Assembly (NCBI GenBank): GCA_030272835.1
Contig: SZOQ01000004.1
Span: 37,406-101,405, forward strand
Source of the DNA: 2-12-FULL-60-25 sp003576745
GTDB taxonomy: Bacteria > Patescibacteriota > Patescibacteriia > 2-12-FULL-60-25
Length of the DNA stretch: 64,000 nucleotides
Direction of reading: 5' to 3'
The notes beneath the pieces were generated by a model. The model saw only the letters and a list, made by a program, of their open reading frames with translations. It was not told where the DNA came from and ran no database searches. This document shows positions 51,657 through 60,094 of this stretch, in pieces; positions within the stretch are counted from its first letter, which is position 1, and every line of letters begins with the position of its first letter. A program made the position numbers and the translations under genes.

Positions 51657-54323
51657 ATGCCAAAAAAACGGCAAAAACTCTTGTTATTGGATGCGAACGC
51701 CCTTTTGCATCGGGCGTGGCATGCGCTTCCGCCGCTTCAAGCGCCTGACGGTACAGTGGTAAATGCCGTGTATGGAATGGCGTCGGTCGCATTGAAGCTT
51801 CTGAAAGAGGAAAAGCCCGATGTGTTTATTGCGTGCTGGGACACGGCCGCTCCCACATTCCGTCACGAGGCATATAAAGCGTATAAGGCGACGCGGGAAG
51901 AAAAGGAGCAGGAGCTGTATGATCAGATTCCGTTTGCAAAAGACCTGCTGAAAACGCTCGGCGTGCCTTCAGTGGAAAAAGACGGGTATGAAGCGGATGA
52001 TCTTATTGCGACGCTCGCGGAGCGTGCGGATAGCGAGGGCTACTATACGCGCATCGTTACCGGCGACAGGGATACGCTACAGCTCGTGGGCCCGAACGTG
52101 GACGTTCTTACCTTTAAAAAAGGCGTAAGTGAAACGAAACTTTTTGACGAGAAGGCCGTGGAAGAAGAATACGGCGTTCCGCCTACGCGGCTTCGCGACT
52201 GGAAGGCGATCAAGGGCGATCCATCCGACAATATTCCGGGGGTGCCGGGAATCGGAGAAAAAGGGGCCACGGAATTGCTCCGGGCATACGGAAGCTTTTC
52301 CGGAATTTTCAAAGCGGCGCATGATCCGTCTTCCGATATGAAGACGGGTCTTCGCAAAAAACTGCTCGAGGGCGAAGCAAGCGCGAAGCTCGCGTATGAA
52401 CTCGTGGATTTGGACAGGCATGCGCCGATGAAAAAGTCGATTTCCTTTTATGTTTCCTCATTAGACCGGCAGGCCTTTACCGAAGCGGCTGCGCGCTTTG
52501 GATTTCGGTCATTGTTTTCACGGCTTCCCGATCAGGTGGACAAAAACGAATCGTTCTCCCGGCGCCCAAGCCCGGCGCAGACAAAACAGTCCGTGTCAGA
52601 GCGATTAACGGCTCTTTCGGAGAAGGATGCATTGGCGTTTCTTGCCCGCGCAGGAGCGGAAACGGAGATTGCGATGTCGGTATTGGAGCGTGAGCAGGGT
52701 TCGCTCTTCGGCGGGGGCATCCGCGGCATCGCTCTTGGCTGGAAGGCGGAATGCGCGTTCATTCCGGCCGATCTTTTCAGGAATCATCGGGTCAAAGGCG
52801 AGCTTCGGGAGCTTCTGGCAAATCCTGCTATCGGGAAAATCTTTCACGACGCAAAGCGGCACATGACCCTTTTGGAGCACGAGGGCTTTGCGTTGGCGGG
52901 CATTTCGCATGACACGCTTATTGCCGCATATCTTTTGGCCGCCGGCGAACGGAATTTGGACGCGGACGCCCTTGTTCTTCAGTATCTTCACTCCCCCATT
53001 CCGGAAGGAGAGGATCGGGAAATCCGAACGACGCAGGCTCTTGTTGCCATTGCGGAAGAACAGCGGCGCGAAATGAAGAAGACGGGTGCGGATCGTATAT
53101 TCCAGCGCATGGAACTTCCGCTTATTCCCATTCTTCGCAATATGGAACGAACGGGTATTCTCGTTGATCTTCCTTATTTGAAAAGTCTTTCCAAAGAGAT
53201 GAATGAGGAAAAGCGCAAGATTGAACGGCGCATGGAAAAAACCGTCGGTCACGCATTTAATCCCGCATCCCCCGCGCAGCTGGCCGTTATCCTTTTTGAG
53301 GAATTGGGCCTTCCAGCCGCAGGCATCAAAAAAGGAAAAACCGGATACTCCACGGCCGCATCGGAACTCGAAAAACTTCGCGGCAAGCACGAAATCATCG
53401 ATCTCATGTTCCAGCATCGGGAAGTCGCTAAACTTTTGTCCACATACGTGGATGCGCTTCCGGGTCTTGCGGATGCAAACGGCCGCATTCATACAACATT
53501 CAATCAGGCCATTGCGGCCACCGGCAGGCTGTCATCCTCCGAGCCGAATTTGCAGAATATTCCGGTACGGACCGAACTCGGCAGAAAAATCCGTCGGGCC
53601 TTTATTGCCGGCCCCGGCATGGAGCTTGTGGCGTGCGATTATTCCCAAATCGAACTCCGGGTCATCGCCGCCCTGTCCAAAGACCGCGCCATGCTGGATG
53701 CCTTCCAGTCGGGAGCGGACATTCACACCGCCACGGCGGCCCGCATTTGGGGAATTGATCCCCGCGACGTACGCAAGGATCAGCGTCGCGCCGCCAAGGC
53801 GATTAATTTTGGCATTATTTATGGACAGGGACCCATTGGCCTTTCCCAGTCTGCAGGGATTTCCTTTGCGGAAGCGAAGGAATTCATTAAAAGATATTTT
53901 GAAACATATAAAGGCATCAAAACATTTCTTGAGGAAACCAAAGCGCTGGCGCATCGCTACGAATACGTGGAAACGCTGTTTGGCCGGCGCAGGCCCATTC
54001 CCGACATCAATAGCAATATGCCAGCCTTGCGTGCGGCTGCGGAACGCATGGCAATTAACATGCCCGTTCAGGGCACTGCGGCGGACTTACTGAAGCTCGC
54101 GATGATACGCGTTTCTGAAAACCTGCAGAACACGTCTCCGGATACTCGCATGCTTCTGCAGGTTCATGACGAATTGCTTTTCGAGGCGCCGAAAAAAGAC
54201 GTACGGAACATTGCGGCGTATGTTCGGAATGTTATGGAAACGATTGAAGAAATCGGCTGTCCCATTGTGGTGGAGGCCAGGCACGGCAAGCATTGGAATG
54301 CGCTCGAGCCGATTCTTGATTAA
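51657..54323 (+). CDS. polA: DNA polymerase I
   Basis: Repair and Okazaki-fragment polymerase, 888 aa. The 5'-3' exonuclease domain is complete (LLLDANALLHRAWHA, DGYEADDLIATLAE, VTGDRDTLQLV, GDPSDNIPGVPGIGEKGA). The middle 3'-5' exonuclease-like domain lacks a clear DxE motif and is probably inactive, as in many Pol I proteins. The polymerase has motif A CDYSQIELRVIAALS, motif B RRAAKAINFGIIYGQ and motif C LLQVHDELLFE. Family length is normal. Confidence 0.97.
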   Translation: MPKKRQKLLLLDANALLHRAWHALPPLQAPDGTVVNAVYGMASVALKLLKEEKPDVFIACWDTAAPTFRHEAYKAYKATREEKEQELYDQIPFAKDLLKTLGVPSVEKDGYEADDLIATLAERADSEGYYTRIVTGDRDTLQLVGPNVDVLTFKKGVSETKLFDEKAVEEEYGVPPTRLRDWKAIKGDPSDNIPGVPGIGEKGATELLRAYGSFSGIFKAAHDPSSDMKTGLRKKLLEGEASAKLAYELVDLDRHAPMKKSISFYVSSLDRQAFTEAAARFGFRSLFSRLPDQVDKNESFSRRPSPAQTKQSVSERLTALSEKDALAFLARAGAETEIAMSVLEREQGSLFGGGIRGIALGWKAECAFIPADLFRNHRVKGELRELLANPAIGKIFHDAKRHMTLLEHEGFALAGISHDTLIAAYLLAAGERNLDADALVLQYLHSPIPEGEDREIRTTQALVAIAEEQRREMKKTGADRIFQRMELPLIPILRNMERTGILVDLPYLKSLSKEMNEEKRKIERRMEKTVGHAFNPASPAQLAVILFEELGLPAAGIKKGKTGYSTAASELEKLRGKHEIIDLMFQHREVAKLLSTYVDALPGLADANGRIHTTFNQAIAATGRLSSSEPNLQNIPVRTELGRKIRRAFIAGPGMELVACDYSQIELRVIAALSKDRAMLDAFQSGADIHTATAARIWGIDPRDVRKDQRRAAKAINFGIIYGQGPIGLSQSAGISFAEAKEFIKRYFETYKGIKTFLEETKALAHRYEYVETLFGRRRPIPDINSNMPALRAAAERMAINMPVQGTAADLLKLAMIRVSENLQNTSPDTRMLLQVHDELLFEAPKKDVRNIAAYVRNVMETIEEIGCPIVVEARHGKHWNALEPILD

Positions 54324-54351
54324 AGACGTCTTTAGGACGCGCTTTTGTATC

Positions 54352-54380
54352 TTGCTATTTGAAGCACCGCGGTTCACAAT
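54352..54380 (+). promoter_or_regulatory. leaderless-type promoter of holA-like gene
   Basis: TTGCTA, 17 nt, CACAAT, then 6 nt to the ATG at 54387. Confidence 0.45.
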
Positions 54381-54386
54381 CGGCTC

Positions 54387-55223
54387 ATGCTGATTCTCTG
54401 TACGGGTGAAGATTCGTATCGGAGTCTTGCGCGAGCCAGGGAGCTTGAAAGCGCATTCCGGATGAAATTCGACATGTCCGGCAATTTTGTTACCCGCGTT
54501 TCTTCCGGAAAGGACGGCGTCGAGGAGCTCCTGTCCCTGCTTTCCAGCGCTTCCCTGTTTTCGCCGAGACGGTTTTTTCGGTCGAGCGATCTTGTTTCAT
54601 CCTGTCCGCAGATAAAACGCAAAGCCCTGCTTCAAGCGCTTTCGCGCGACAGCGACATGACCATTGTGGTAAGTGTGGAATCCAAGCCCATAAAAAAAAG
54701 CGAGCTTGATGCGTTTGCGGCTTTGCCAAATTTTCACCGCTACGATTATCCCGAACTTTCTCATGCCGAATTCTTAACGTGGGCGCGCGGCTTTGCCGCA
54801 GCGGCCGGCATACAAGACACGTCCGCGGTTACGCGCATCGCTGAAAGGGTGAATGATAATACATGGGATTTTGTTCAGGAATTCGATAAATGGCGGGCTG
54901 GTGGGATTCTTGAAAAGACGGAAGCGTCTGTATCGATCTATGATGTAACAGATCGTTTTTTGGAAGGACGACGCGATCGCTGGTCTAAACTCCGTCTGTT
55001 CGATGATGCTTCGTCCGTTCTTTCATCGGCTCTTTATCTCGCGCGTTCGTATGTCCATGTACAATCCGGCGATCGGAACGGCATTCATCCATTTGTCGCC
55101 GGAAAGCTTTCCAAACTTCCGAAAGAGAAAGCCGGGTTACAATACGCGCGTCTTGCAACGGCATTCTTGTGGTCGAGAACGGGAATCGCTGATGCGGAAG
55201 AGAGTCTTACATCGCTTTCATAA
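54387..55223 (+). CDS. holA: DNA polymerase III delta subunit-like
   Basis: A 278-aa protein with the pattern of the clamp-loader delta subunit: an N-terminal strand/helix (LILCTGEDSYRSLARARELE), a central segment LSSASLFSPRRFFRSSDL that corresponds to the AEAxSLFxxxRLVxL region contacting beta, and helical C-terminal parts. Sequence similarity is weak, but the position directly upstream of convergent rpsT is a classic holA location. It would open the DnaN ring for loading. Shorter than typical (~330 aa), so some C-terminal helices may be missing. Confidence 0.7.
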   Translation: MLILCTGEDSYRSLARARELESAFRMKFDMSGNFVTRVSSGKDGVEELLSLLSSASLFSPRRFFRSSDLVSSCPQIKRKALLQALSRDSDMTIVVSVESKPIKKSELDAFAALPNFHRYDYPELSHAEFLTWARGFAAAAGIQDTSAVTRIAERVNDNTWDFVQEFDKWRAGGILEKTEASVSIYDVTDRFLEGRRDRWSKLRLFDDASSVLSSALYLARSYVHVQSGDRNGIHPFVAGKLSKLPKEKAGLQYARLATAFLWSRTGIADAEESLTSLS

Positions 55224-55228
55224 ATAAA

Positions 55229-55258
55229 AAACATCCTCTGCAACAGAGGATGTTTTTG
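55229..55258. terminator. bidirectional terminator
   Basis: AAACATCCTCTG / CAGAGGATGTTT perfect 12-bp stem with a CAA loop and A/T runs on both sides, serving the convergent holA-like gene and rpsT. Confidence 0.9.
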
Positions 55259-55260
55259 AA

Positions 55261-55521
55261 TCACGCCCCGGCAAGACGTTTCATGAGACGCGATTTCATC
55301 CTGTTTGCTTTATTACGATGAACGGATTTTCCTCTTGCGGCCTTGTCCGCTGTTTTTTGAAATGCGAGCAGCGCTTGCGTTGCTTCTCCTGTTTTTCCCA
55401 TGCGCAGAAGCGTCTGAATGTCCTTATACGAATGTTTTACATGCGTTTGCATTTTGATATTGCGTGCCTGCCTTTTCTTCGACTGGCGCAAATCTTTCAT
55501 TGCGGCGCGTTTATTTGGCAT
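55261..55521 (-). CDS. rpsT: 30S ribosomal protein S20
   Basis: An 86-aa basic protein with the S20 pattern: MPNKRAAMKDLRQSKKRQAR, NIKMQTHVKHSYKDI, and the C-terminal KGKSVHRNKANRMKSRLMKRL helix that binds 16S rRNA. Family length is 85-90 aa. Monocistronic on the minus strand, convergent with the holA-like gene. Confidence 0.96.
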   Translation of the reverse strand: MPNKRAAMKDLRQSKKRQARNIKMQTHVKHSYKDIQTLLRMGKTGEATQALLAFQKTADKAARGKSVHRNKANRMKSRLMKRLAGA

Positions 55522-55704
55522 AGATGGGTGGCAGAAAAATATCTTATTTTTCGTAGACCGTCAATTCGTCTCCTCGCCGACGGATGCGTAACCCTTTCGT
55601 GTTTATTGAAGTTGAGTTAGAATCAGCTAGCTTCTTTTAGGATAACAGGCAATGAGTACAGATTTAAATATTTTACGACGCATAGGTTCATTCAAAATAT
55701 ATAT

Positions 55705-55779
55705 GTCCCCGTAGTTTAATGGATAGAACGAGAGCCTCCTAAGTTCTAGATGGTGGTTCGATTCCACCCGGGGACGCCA
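55705..55779 (+). tRNA. tRNA-Arg (CCT)
   Basis: Acceptor GTCCCCG/CGGGGAC, anticodon CCT in CTCCTAA, T-arm GGTTCGATTCC, G73 and encoded CCA. It ends 5 nt before the first parS site. Confidence 0.93.
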
Positions 55780-55784
55780 TAAAT

Positions 55785-55800
55785 TGTTTCACGTGAAACA
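55785..55800. promoter_or_regulatory. parS site 1
   Basis: TGTTTCACGTGAAACA, a perfect 16-bp palindrome matching the ParB-binding consensus TGTTNCACGTGAAACA. Confidence 0.9.
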
Positions 55801-55966
55801 TTCCAGGAGATATTCCTGCATTCATTGAAAGAAGAATTAAGCTCTAACATCTCTATCCACGCGATATTATTGAGATGTCCCCATGGGAGATATCATGATG
55901 TTAATAAATACAATTGTATTCTGTGAAATTTGTAAAATCAATAATTTGCATTGTTTTTCGAAGGAA

Positions 55967-55982
55967 TGTTTCACGTGAAACA
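55967..55982. promoter_or_regulatory. parS site 2
   Basis: Second identical TGTTTCACGTGAAACA, 6 nt before tRNA-Ala. The 166 nt between sites 1 and 2 are strongly AT-rich and carry no gene. Confidence 0.9.
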
Positions 55983-55987
55983 ATTAT

Positions 55988-56063
55988 GGGCCGGTAGCTC
56001 AGTTGGTAGAGCGCTGCATTCGCATTGCAGAGGTCAGGGGTTCGACTCCCCTCCGGTCCACCA
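55988..56063 (+). tRNA. tRNA-Ala (CGC)
   Basis: Acceptor GGGCCGG/CCGGTCC (one G-T pair), anticodon loop TTCGCAT (CGC), T-arm GGTTCGACTCC, A73 and encoded CCA. Confidence 0.93.
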
Positions 56064-56100
56064 ACTTCCAGGGCTCCTTACGGAGCTACGGAAATGAAAG

Positions 56101-56134
56101 AAGTCCTGCCAAAAGGCAGGACTTTTGTTTTTAA
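56101..56134 (+). terminator. intrinsic terminator after tRNA-Ala
   Basis: AAGTCCTGCC / GGCAGGACTT perfect 10-bp stem, AAAA loop, TTGTTTTT tail. Confidence 0.85.
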
Positions 56135-56194
56135 GCTCAATATACGGTACTTTAAAAAATTTTTTATCGTTTGTAGATGCTGGCTTTTCGCTGG

Positions 56195-56560
56195 GTTGTT
56201 TGTAATTGGGAATTGGGAAAAAGAGGGCAAAGGGCAAAGAGAGCGGGTTACGAGTAATTAGTTATGGGTTAGGTGGAAGATTGTAGATGGGAGCTGTTAT
56301 CAATTAGCTATTGGCAATTGGTACTGGAATCGTTCTAGGTTTCTAGAGTTGGGAAAGAGAAACTCTAGAAACCTGGAACCCTGAAACCCTAGAACTGGTG
56401 GGTAAAGAGAAAGGGCACATGGCCTATACCCCATGGCTCACGAACCACGGCACATGACCCGTATCTCAAGACCCAAGACTCACAGACACCCCCCCACTTC
56501 CTCCTCCCTTCTCCGCAGGGCTCATGGACTACGCCCACGCCCCCTACTTCCCACCCCCCG
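56195..56560 (+). repeat. interspersed degenerate repeat, copy R8
   Basis: A long, more diverged copy: GGGAATTGGGAAAAAGAGGG, CAAAGGGCAAAGAGAGCGGG, AAGATTGTAGATGGGAGC, then a perfect 14-bp inverted repeat AGGTTTCTAGAGTT / AACTCTAGAAACCT (56337-56374) and C-rich CCCCCTACTTCCC text. No gene lies in 56064-56764. Confidence 0.6.
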
Positions 56561-56610
56561 TTTTATGCTCTAAGCACTTCTTAATCTGCGCATTCTACCA
56601 ATCCCTAGAC

Positions 56611-56626
56611 TGTTTCACGTGAAACA
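56611..56626. promoter_or_regulatory. parS site 3
   Basis: Third identical TGTTTCACGTGAAACA, 90 nt upstream of the promoter of the surface-protein gene. Confidence 0.9.
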
Positions 56627-56715
56627 ATGTAAATCATTTCTATTTTATACGAGTACTTGTGAGAAATTTAGAAAAATATTTTACGAAACTATAAAAGTGC
56701 TTAATGTAGGGCTTT

Positions 56716-56744
56716 TTGAAAGAAGTCGAAAAATATGTTATAAT
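56716..56744 (+). promoter_or_regulatory. promoter of the first surface-protein gene
   Basis: TTGAAA, exactly 17 nt, TATAAT (perfect -10), with GAGAAG just before the ATG at 56765. Confidence 0.85.
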
Positions 56745-56764
56745 AGTAATTATAATAGAGAAGA

Positions 56765-57676
56765 ATGAAAAAAGTGCTGTGGACAGTCATTGCTTTGGTT
56801 TTGGCTCCAATTTCGGCCCTGGCTTTAGGTATGTCCAGCACGAATTATCTTATTGAATGGGACTCCATCAATGCCGGGGGCGATGATGTGAGCAGTTCAA
56901 CGAATTTTCAAATACGGGACACGCTGGGGCAATTTGTGAGCGGGGACGGGCAGAGCACGAATTTTCAATTAAGGGCCGGGTATCGCGTTGGTGAAACGCA
57001 GGAGCCATTTCTTTCCATTGATAACGGGACGCAGGAAAATAGCACCGAAACTACGTGGACGTCCTTTTCCAGTTCTACGAATCAGGTTGATGTGGGGAAC
57101 CCCACTGTTTTTACCGTTGATAACTATATTGGCCTTGTCGAGAATAAAGGTTTTGGGCAATTCCTCGTTTTCGGAAAGATAACAGGTATCGCTGGATCAA
57201 CCATTACTGTGGATAAATGGGATGGTGATACGAATTTACTTTCAGGCTCACCTGCTGGAGGAAATGATTTTGCTTATAAGGCTAATGGAAATGTCGCGGC
57301 ACTTGGGGTGCAAGCCCCGGGCCAGGAGAGCACCTCCTTTACGTTGACAAGTATCGCAACAAACGCACAAAACGGGTATACTGTGACGGTTGGGACAGAT
57401 GGCGATCTTCGGTCTGGGAGTTCGACGATAAGAAATGCTGCCGACGGCACGGTTACGGCCGGCAATGAAGAATATGGAGGAGAGGTCGTCGGCTCATCTG
57501 CGACAGGCACGGGGATGGACTTTGCACTGACCACGTCAACGCGCGACATTCAGCTTGGCTCTGCACATGCAAGTGATGAGCGCACGGGCCTCATCTACAA
57601 GCTTTCCATCGACGTTTCAACGCCAACGGGGAACTTTTCACATAATGTTCAATATCGTTTAACGGCGAATTTTTAA
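56765..57676 (+). CDS. Secreted surface protein, WxL-like C-terminus (1)
   Basis: A 303-aa exported protein: signal peptide (1-21, cut after ALA), then two related strands SSTNYLIEWDSINAGGDDVS and STNFQIRDTLGQFVSGDGQS - STNFQLRAGYR (an STNF-type repeat common in Patescibacteria secreted proteins), a beta-rich middle, and a C-terminal domain (~190-303) with SIATNAQNGYTVTV and the ending TPTGNFSHNVQYRLTANF. The same terminal pattern closes the next protein. No Cys, sortase or lipobox signal is present. It is the first gene of the surface cluster and has the strongest promoter there. Confidence 0.75.
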   Translation: MKKVLWTVIALVLAPISALALGMSSTNYLIEWDSINAGGDDVSSSTNFQIRDTLGQFVSGDGQSTNFQLRAGYRVGETQEPFLSIDNGTQENSTETTWTSFSSSTNQVDVGNPTVFTVDNYIGLVENKGFGQFLVFGKITGIAGSTITVDKWDGDTNLLSGSPAGGNDFAYKANGNVAALGVQAPGQESTSFTLTSIATNAQNGYTVTVGTDGDLRSGSSTIRNAADGTVTAGNEEYGGEVVGSSATGTGMDFALTTSTRDIQLGSAHASDERTGLIYKLSIDVSTPTGNFSHNVQYRLTANF

Positions 57677-57893
57677 CTTTTGAGCTACGGCATCGCTGCG
57701 CGGACAGGCGTGAGTCGGTGTCGTTCCTTGAAAGGTCGAAGATCCCTACACAAGGGATCGGGGAACGAGCCGTTCATTCGAAACAAACAAATAAATATCA
57801 ATATGCGATAAGCTCCGTACTGCATCATGAGAGAAGTAGGGAGCGTATCACAAACGCCGCTCATGAAGGCGTTTACCTATATAACTATTCGCT
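57677..57893 (+). other. structured intergenic leader
   Basis: 217 nt with a two-tier hairpin (CGTTCC ... GGAACG enclosing AGATCCCT/AGGGATC, about 57720-57768) and a second stem AACGCC/GGCGTT near 57852-57872 just before a TATATAAC box and the next ATG. No open frame of note. Confidence 0.5.
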
Positions 57894-58958
57894 ATGAACA
57901 AAAGATTACTCACAAGATTCACCGCGCTCCTCGCCGCATCAGCGCTCCTGGTATCGCAATACCCGGCAAGCGCGGCAGGCGTTACCGTTTCCCTGAATGA
58001 CAATTCGGGTACGGCAGATGCGGGGGCGGGCGGTCAAACGGAAATCGATACAAGCTTTGTGACTTCCGGTTTTTATGTCACCGGCACCACATTAAGCTTG
58101 ACGATTTCTCCGGCCGCAACGTCAACCATCAGTCATTGCGGAACGCCGGACTTCCTCTTTACCGCAACGCATACGCTCACGGCGGCAACGAGCTCCTGGA
58201 CATCGTCCGAGGCTTCATACACCTTCAATGAGTCCGTTCCGACGGGCACGGGTGGCACGGTGTGCTTAAGCTATGGCCTCGTAACCACGCCGGCGAACTA
58301 TTCCGTTGCTATCCTGACAACGAGCTCCACCACTGCGTTCAATACCACGGACTTCGGCGCGGCGCTCTATTATGTGGCAGGAGGCAACCAGATTATCGAC
58401 GTGTCCGCGCAGGTTCCGGCAACGCTGTCATTCGTTATCCGGAATACCGCTGACACGGCTGCAACGAATATTTGCCAGCTTGGCGTGCTCTCGCTTTCGC
58501 AGGTGAGTTTTTGCTCTTATCGCCTGCGCATTGCCACCAATGCGGCGAATGGATTTACCACCACCATTCAGCAGGATGAGGAGTTCAACTCCACAGGCAA
58601 TGCCACGATGACGGCTATTACGAATGACACCGCATTCGCAACCGGAACGGAAGCGTATGGCATCGCATTCCTCGAGGGCGCCACAACCGGAGGCCGCTCG
58701 ATTGCAGGAGACTTCGATGAGCCTGTAACGGAAGCGGGCACATCCACGGATGCGTCGCTCACATTCAGCAATGATTCCACGCCGCTGAATTTCTCGAGCG
58801 CGACGACTATTATCTCGCATGCCCGACCGTTTGCTACTGCATCTGCGCCAAGCTTGACGACGACGTCGCTCGTGGTGCACGGTGCCGCTATCGATGCCGG
58901 GACGCCAACAGGTAACTACAGCCATATCATTACCTATCGTGTGACAGGTACGTTCTAG
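57894..58958 (+). CDS. Secreted surface protein, WxL-like C-terminus (2)
   Basis: A 354-aa exported protein: signal peptide (1-27, cut after SAA), Ser/Thr-rich beta domains containing four Cys (about 83, 124, 193 and 205-206) that could pair, and a C-terminal domain (~215-354) with RIATNAANGFTTTIQQDEEF and the ending GTPTGNYSHIITYRVTGTF, closely matching the end of the preceding protein. The composition (Ala, Thr, Ser, very few Lys/Arg) is typical of surface-layer-type proteins. It has its own leader and sits upstream of the DUF916-like gene. Confidence 0.75.
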   Translation: MNKRLLTRFTALLAASALLVSQYPASAAGVTVSLNDNSGTADAGAGGQTEIDTSFVTSGFYVTGTTLSLTISPAATSTISHCGTPDFLFTATHTLTAATSSWTSSEASYTFNESVPTGTGGTVCLSYGLVTTPANYSVAILTTSSTTAFNTTDFGAALYYVAGGNQIIDVSAQVPATLSFVIRNTADTAATNICQLGVLSLSQVSFCSYRLRIATNAANGFTTTIQQDEEFNSTGNATMTAITNDTAFATGTEAYGIAFLEGATTGGRSIAGDFDEPVTEAGTSTDASLTFSNDSTPLNFSSATTIISHARPFATASAPSLTTTSLVVHGAAIDAGTPTGNYSHIITYRVTGTF

Positions 58959-59034
58959 GCTTTGGTTCCGCCTTGTCGCTCCAGACCATGCTTTGGAGCG
59001 ACGGCCGCGAAACTAAACACCATTAACCCATACT

Positions 59035-60009
59035 ATGTCGCCATGGAAACGGTTTTCGTTCATCGTCTGGGGGGCAATCTTGGTGTCACTTATTCCGGCC
59101 GCTACGCAGGCCATTACCGTGTCGCCGGTGCTGTTCGACTTCGACATACAGCCGGGGTCAAGCCAGCAGGCAAAGATTACCGTCGTAAATGATTCGAATG
59201 AGACGCAGTCGTTTACCTTGCATACGCAGAACTTTATCGCGAGCGGGGAAGAGGGGAGTCAGGAGTATTTGCAGGAGGAACAGCCGAGCGATTTGGCGTC
59301 TTGGGTAATTCCCGATCAGCCGACCATTCAGATTGATCCCGGCGCATCAAGGGATTTTCCGTTCCTTATTAGCGTTCCGGAACATGCAGACCCGGGCGGC
59401 CACTATGCCACGATTTTCTTTACCCGCGCGCCCGGCGCATCCGGAGAATCCGGCGTGGGCATTGCCGAACAGGTTGGTGTATTGCTTCTGGTGAATGTTC
59501 CTGGGGATATCGTGGAATCCATCGAGGTCGATTCTTTCCGCGTAAAGCATACGGTCGTGAACCGTCTGCCCGCTGAATTCGAATTCCGCCTGCGCAATTT
59601 GGGCAGCGTGCATGAAAGGCCAAAAGGAACGCTTGTCATCCGGAATATTCTTGGAAGCGTGGTTGCGCGCGTGCCGGGCAATCCGAATAAATCCGCCATT
59701 CTGCCGAATAGCGTACGTCGCATCGACAGCGGATGGGCGCACACGCTCGATATTCCCGAGGATCGTGGTTTTTGGGCGGAGACCAAGAACGAATGGAAGA
59801 ATTTCGCCATCGGACGCTACACGGCGAGCATCGACATGACGTATGGAAGCAACAATGTCCAGATTCCGGTTCATACGGTTTCCTTTTGGGTTCTGCCATG
59901 GCATTTGATGCTGCTCGCGCTCCTTGGCCTTGTCGGCATTGTTCTCCTCATCATGCTGTATAACAACTTGCTCGTGCGAGCCGCGCTCAAGAAATCCCAG
60001 GCATCGTAA
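59035..60009 (+). CDS. DUF916/WxL-binding-like membrane protein
   Basis: A 324-aa protein: signal peptide (1-26), an Ig-like domain beginning ITVSPVLFDFDIQPGSSQQA and containing VVNDSNETQSFTLHTQNF, LASWVIPDQPTIQIDPGASRDFPFLISVPEHADPGGHYATIFF, typical of the DUF916 peptidoglycan/WxL-binding fold, a second beta domain (~165-280), and a C-terminal membrane helix (VLPWHLMLLALLGLVGIVLLIMLYN) with a short basic tail. In Gram-positive WxL clusters such proteins anchor WxL proteins to the wall. It lies directly after the two WxL-like proteins. Confidence 0.8.
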   Translation: MSPWKRFSFIVWGAILVSLIPAATQAITVSPVLFDFDIQPGSSQQAKITVVNDSNETQSFTLHTQNFIASGEEGSQEYLQEEQPSDLASWVIPDQPTIQIDPGASRDFPFLISVPEHADPGGHYATIFFTRAPGASGESGVGIAEQVGVLLLVNVPGDIVESIEVDSFRVKHTVVNRLPAEFEFRLRNLGSVHERPKGTLVIRNILGSVVARVPGNPNKSAILPNSVRRIDSGWAHTLDIPEDRGFWAETKNEWKNFAIGRYTASIDMTYGSNNVQIPVHTVSFWVLPWHLMLLALLGLVGIVLLIMLYNNLLVRAALKKSQAS

Positions 60010-60064
60010 GGGCGCGCCCATCTTTGACGTTGGGCTCGCGGGGAATCCGGTGATGCCTCCCGAA

Positions 60065-60093
60065 CCGAGCGTCAACAGACGCTCGGTTTGTTT
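60065..60093 (+). terminator. terminator/attenuator just upstream of the giant gene
   Basis: CCGAGCGTC / GACGCTCGG perfect 9-bp stem with an AACA loop and a TTTGTTTG tail ending directly before the ATG at 60095. Confidence 0.8.
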
Positions 60094-60094
60094 G

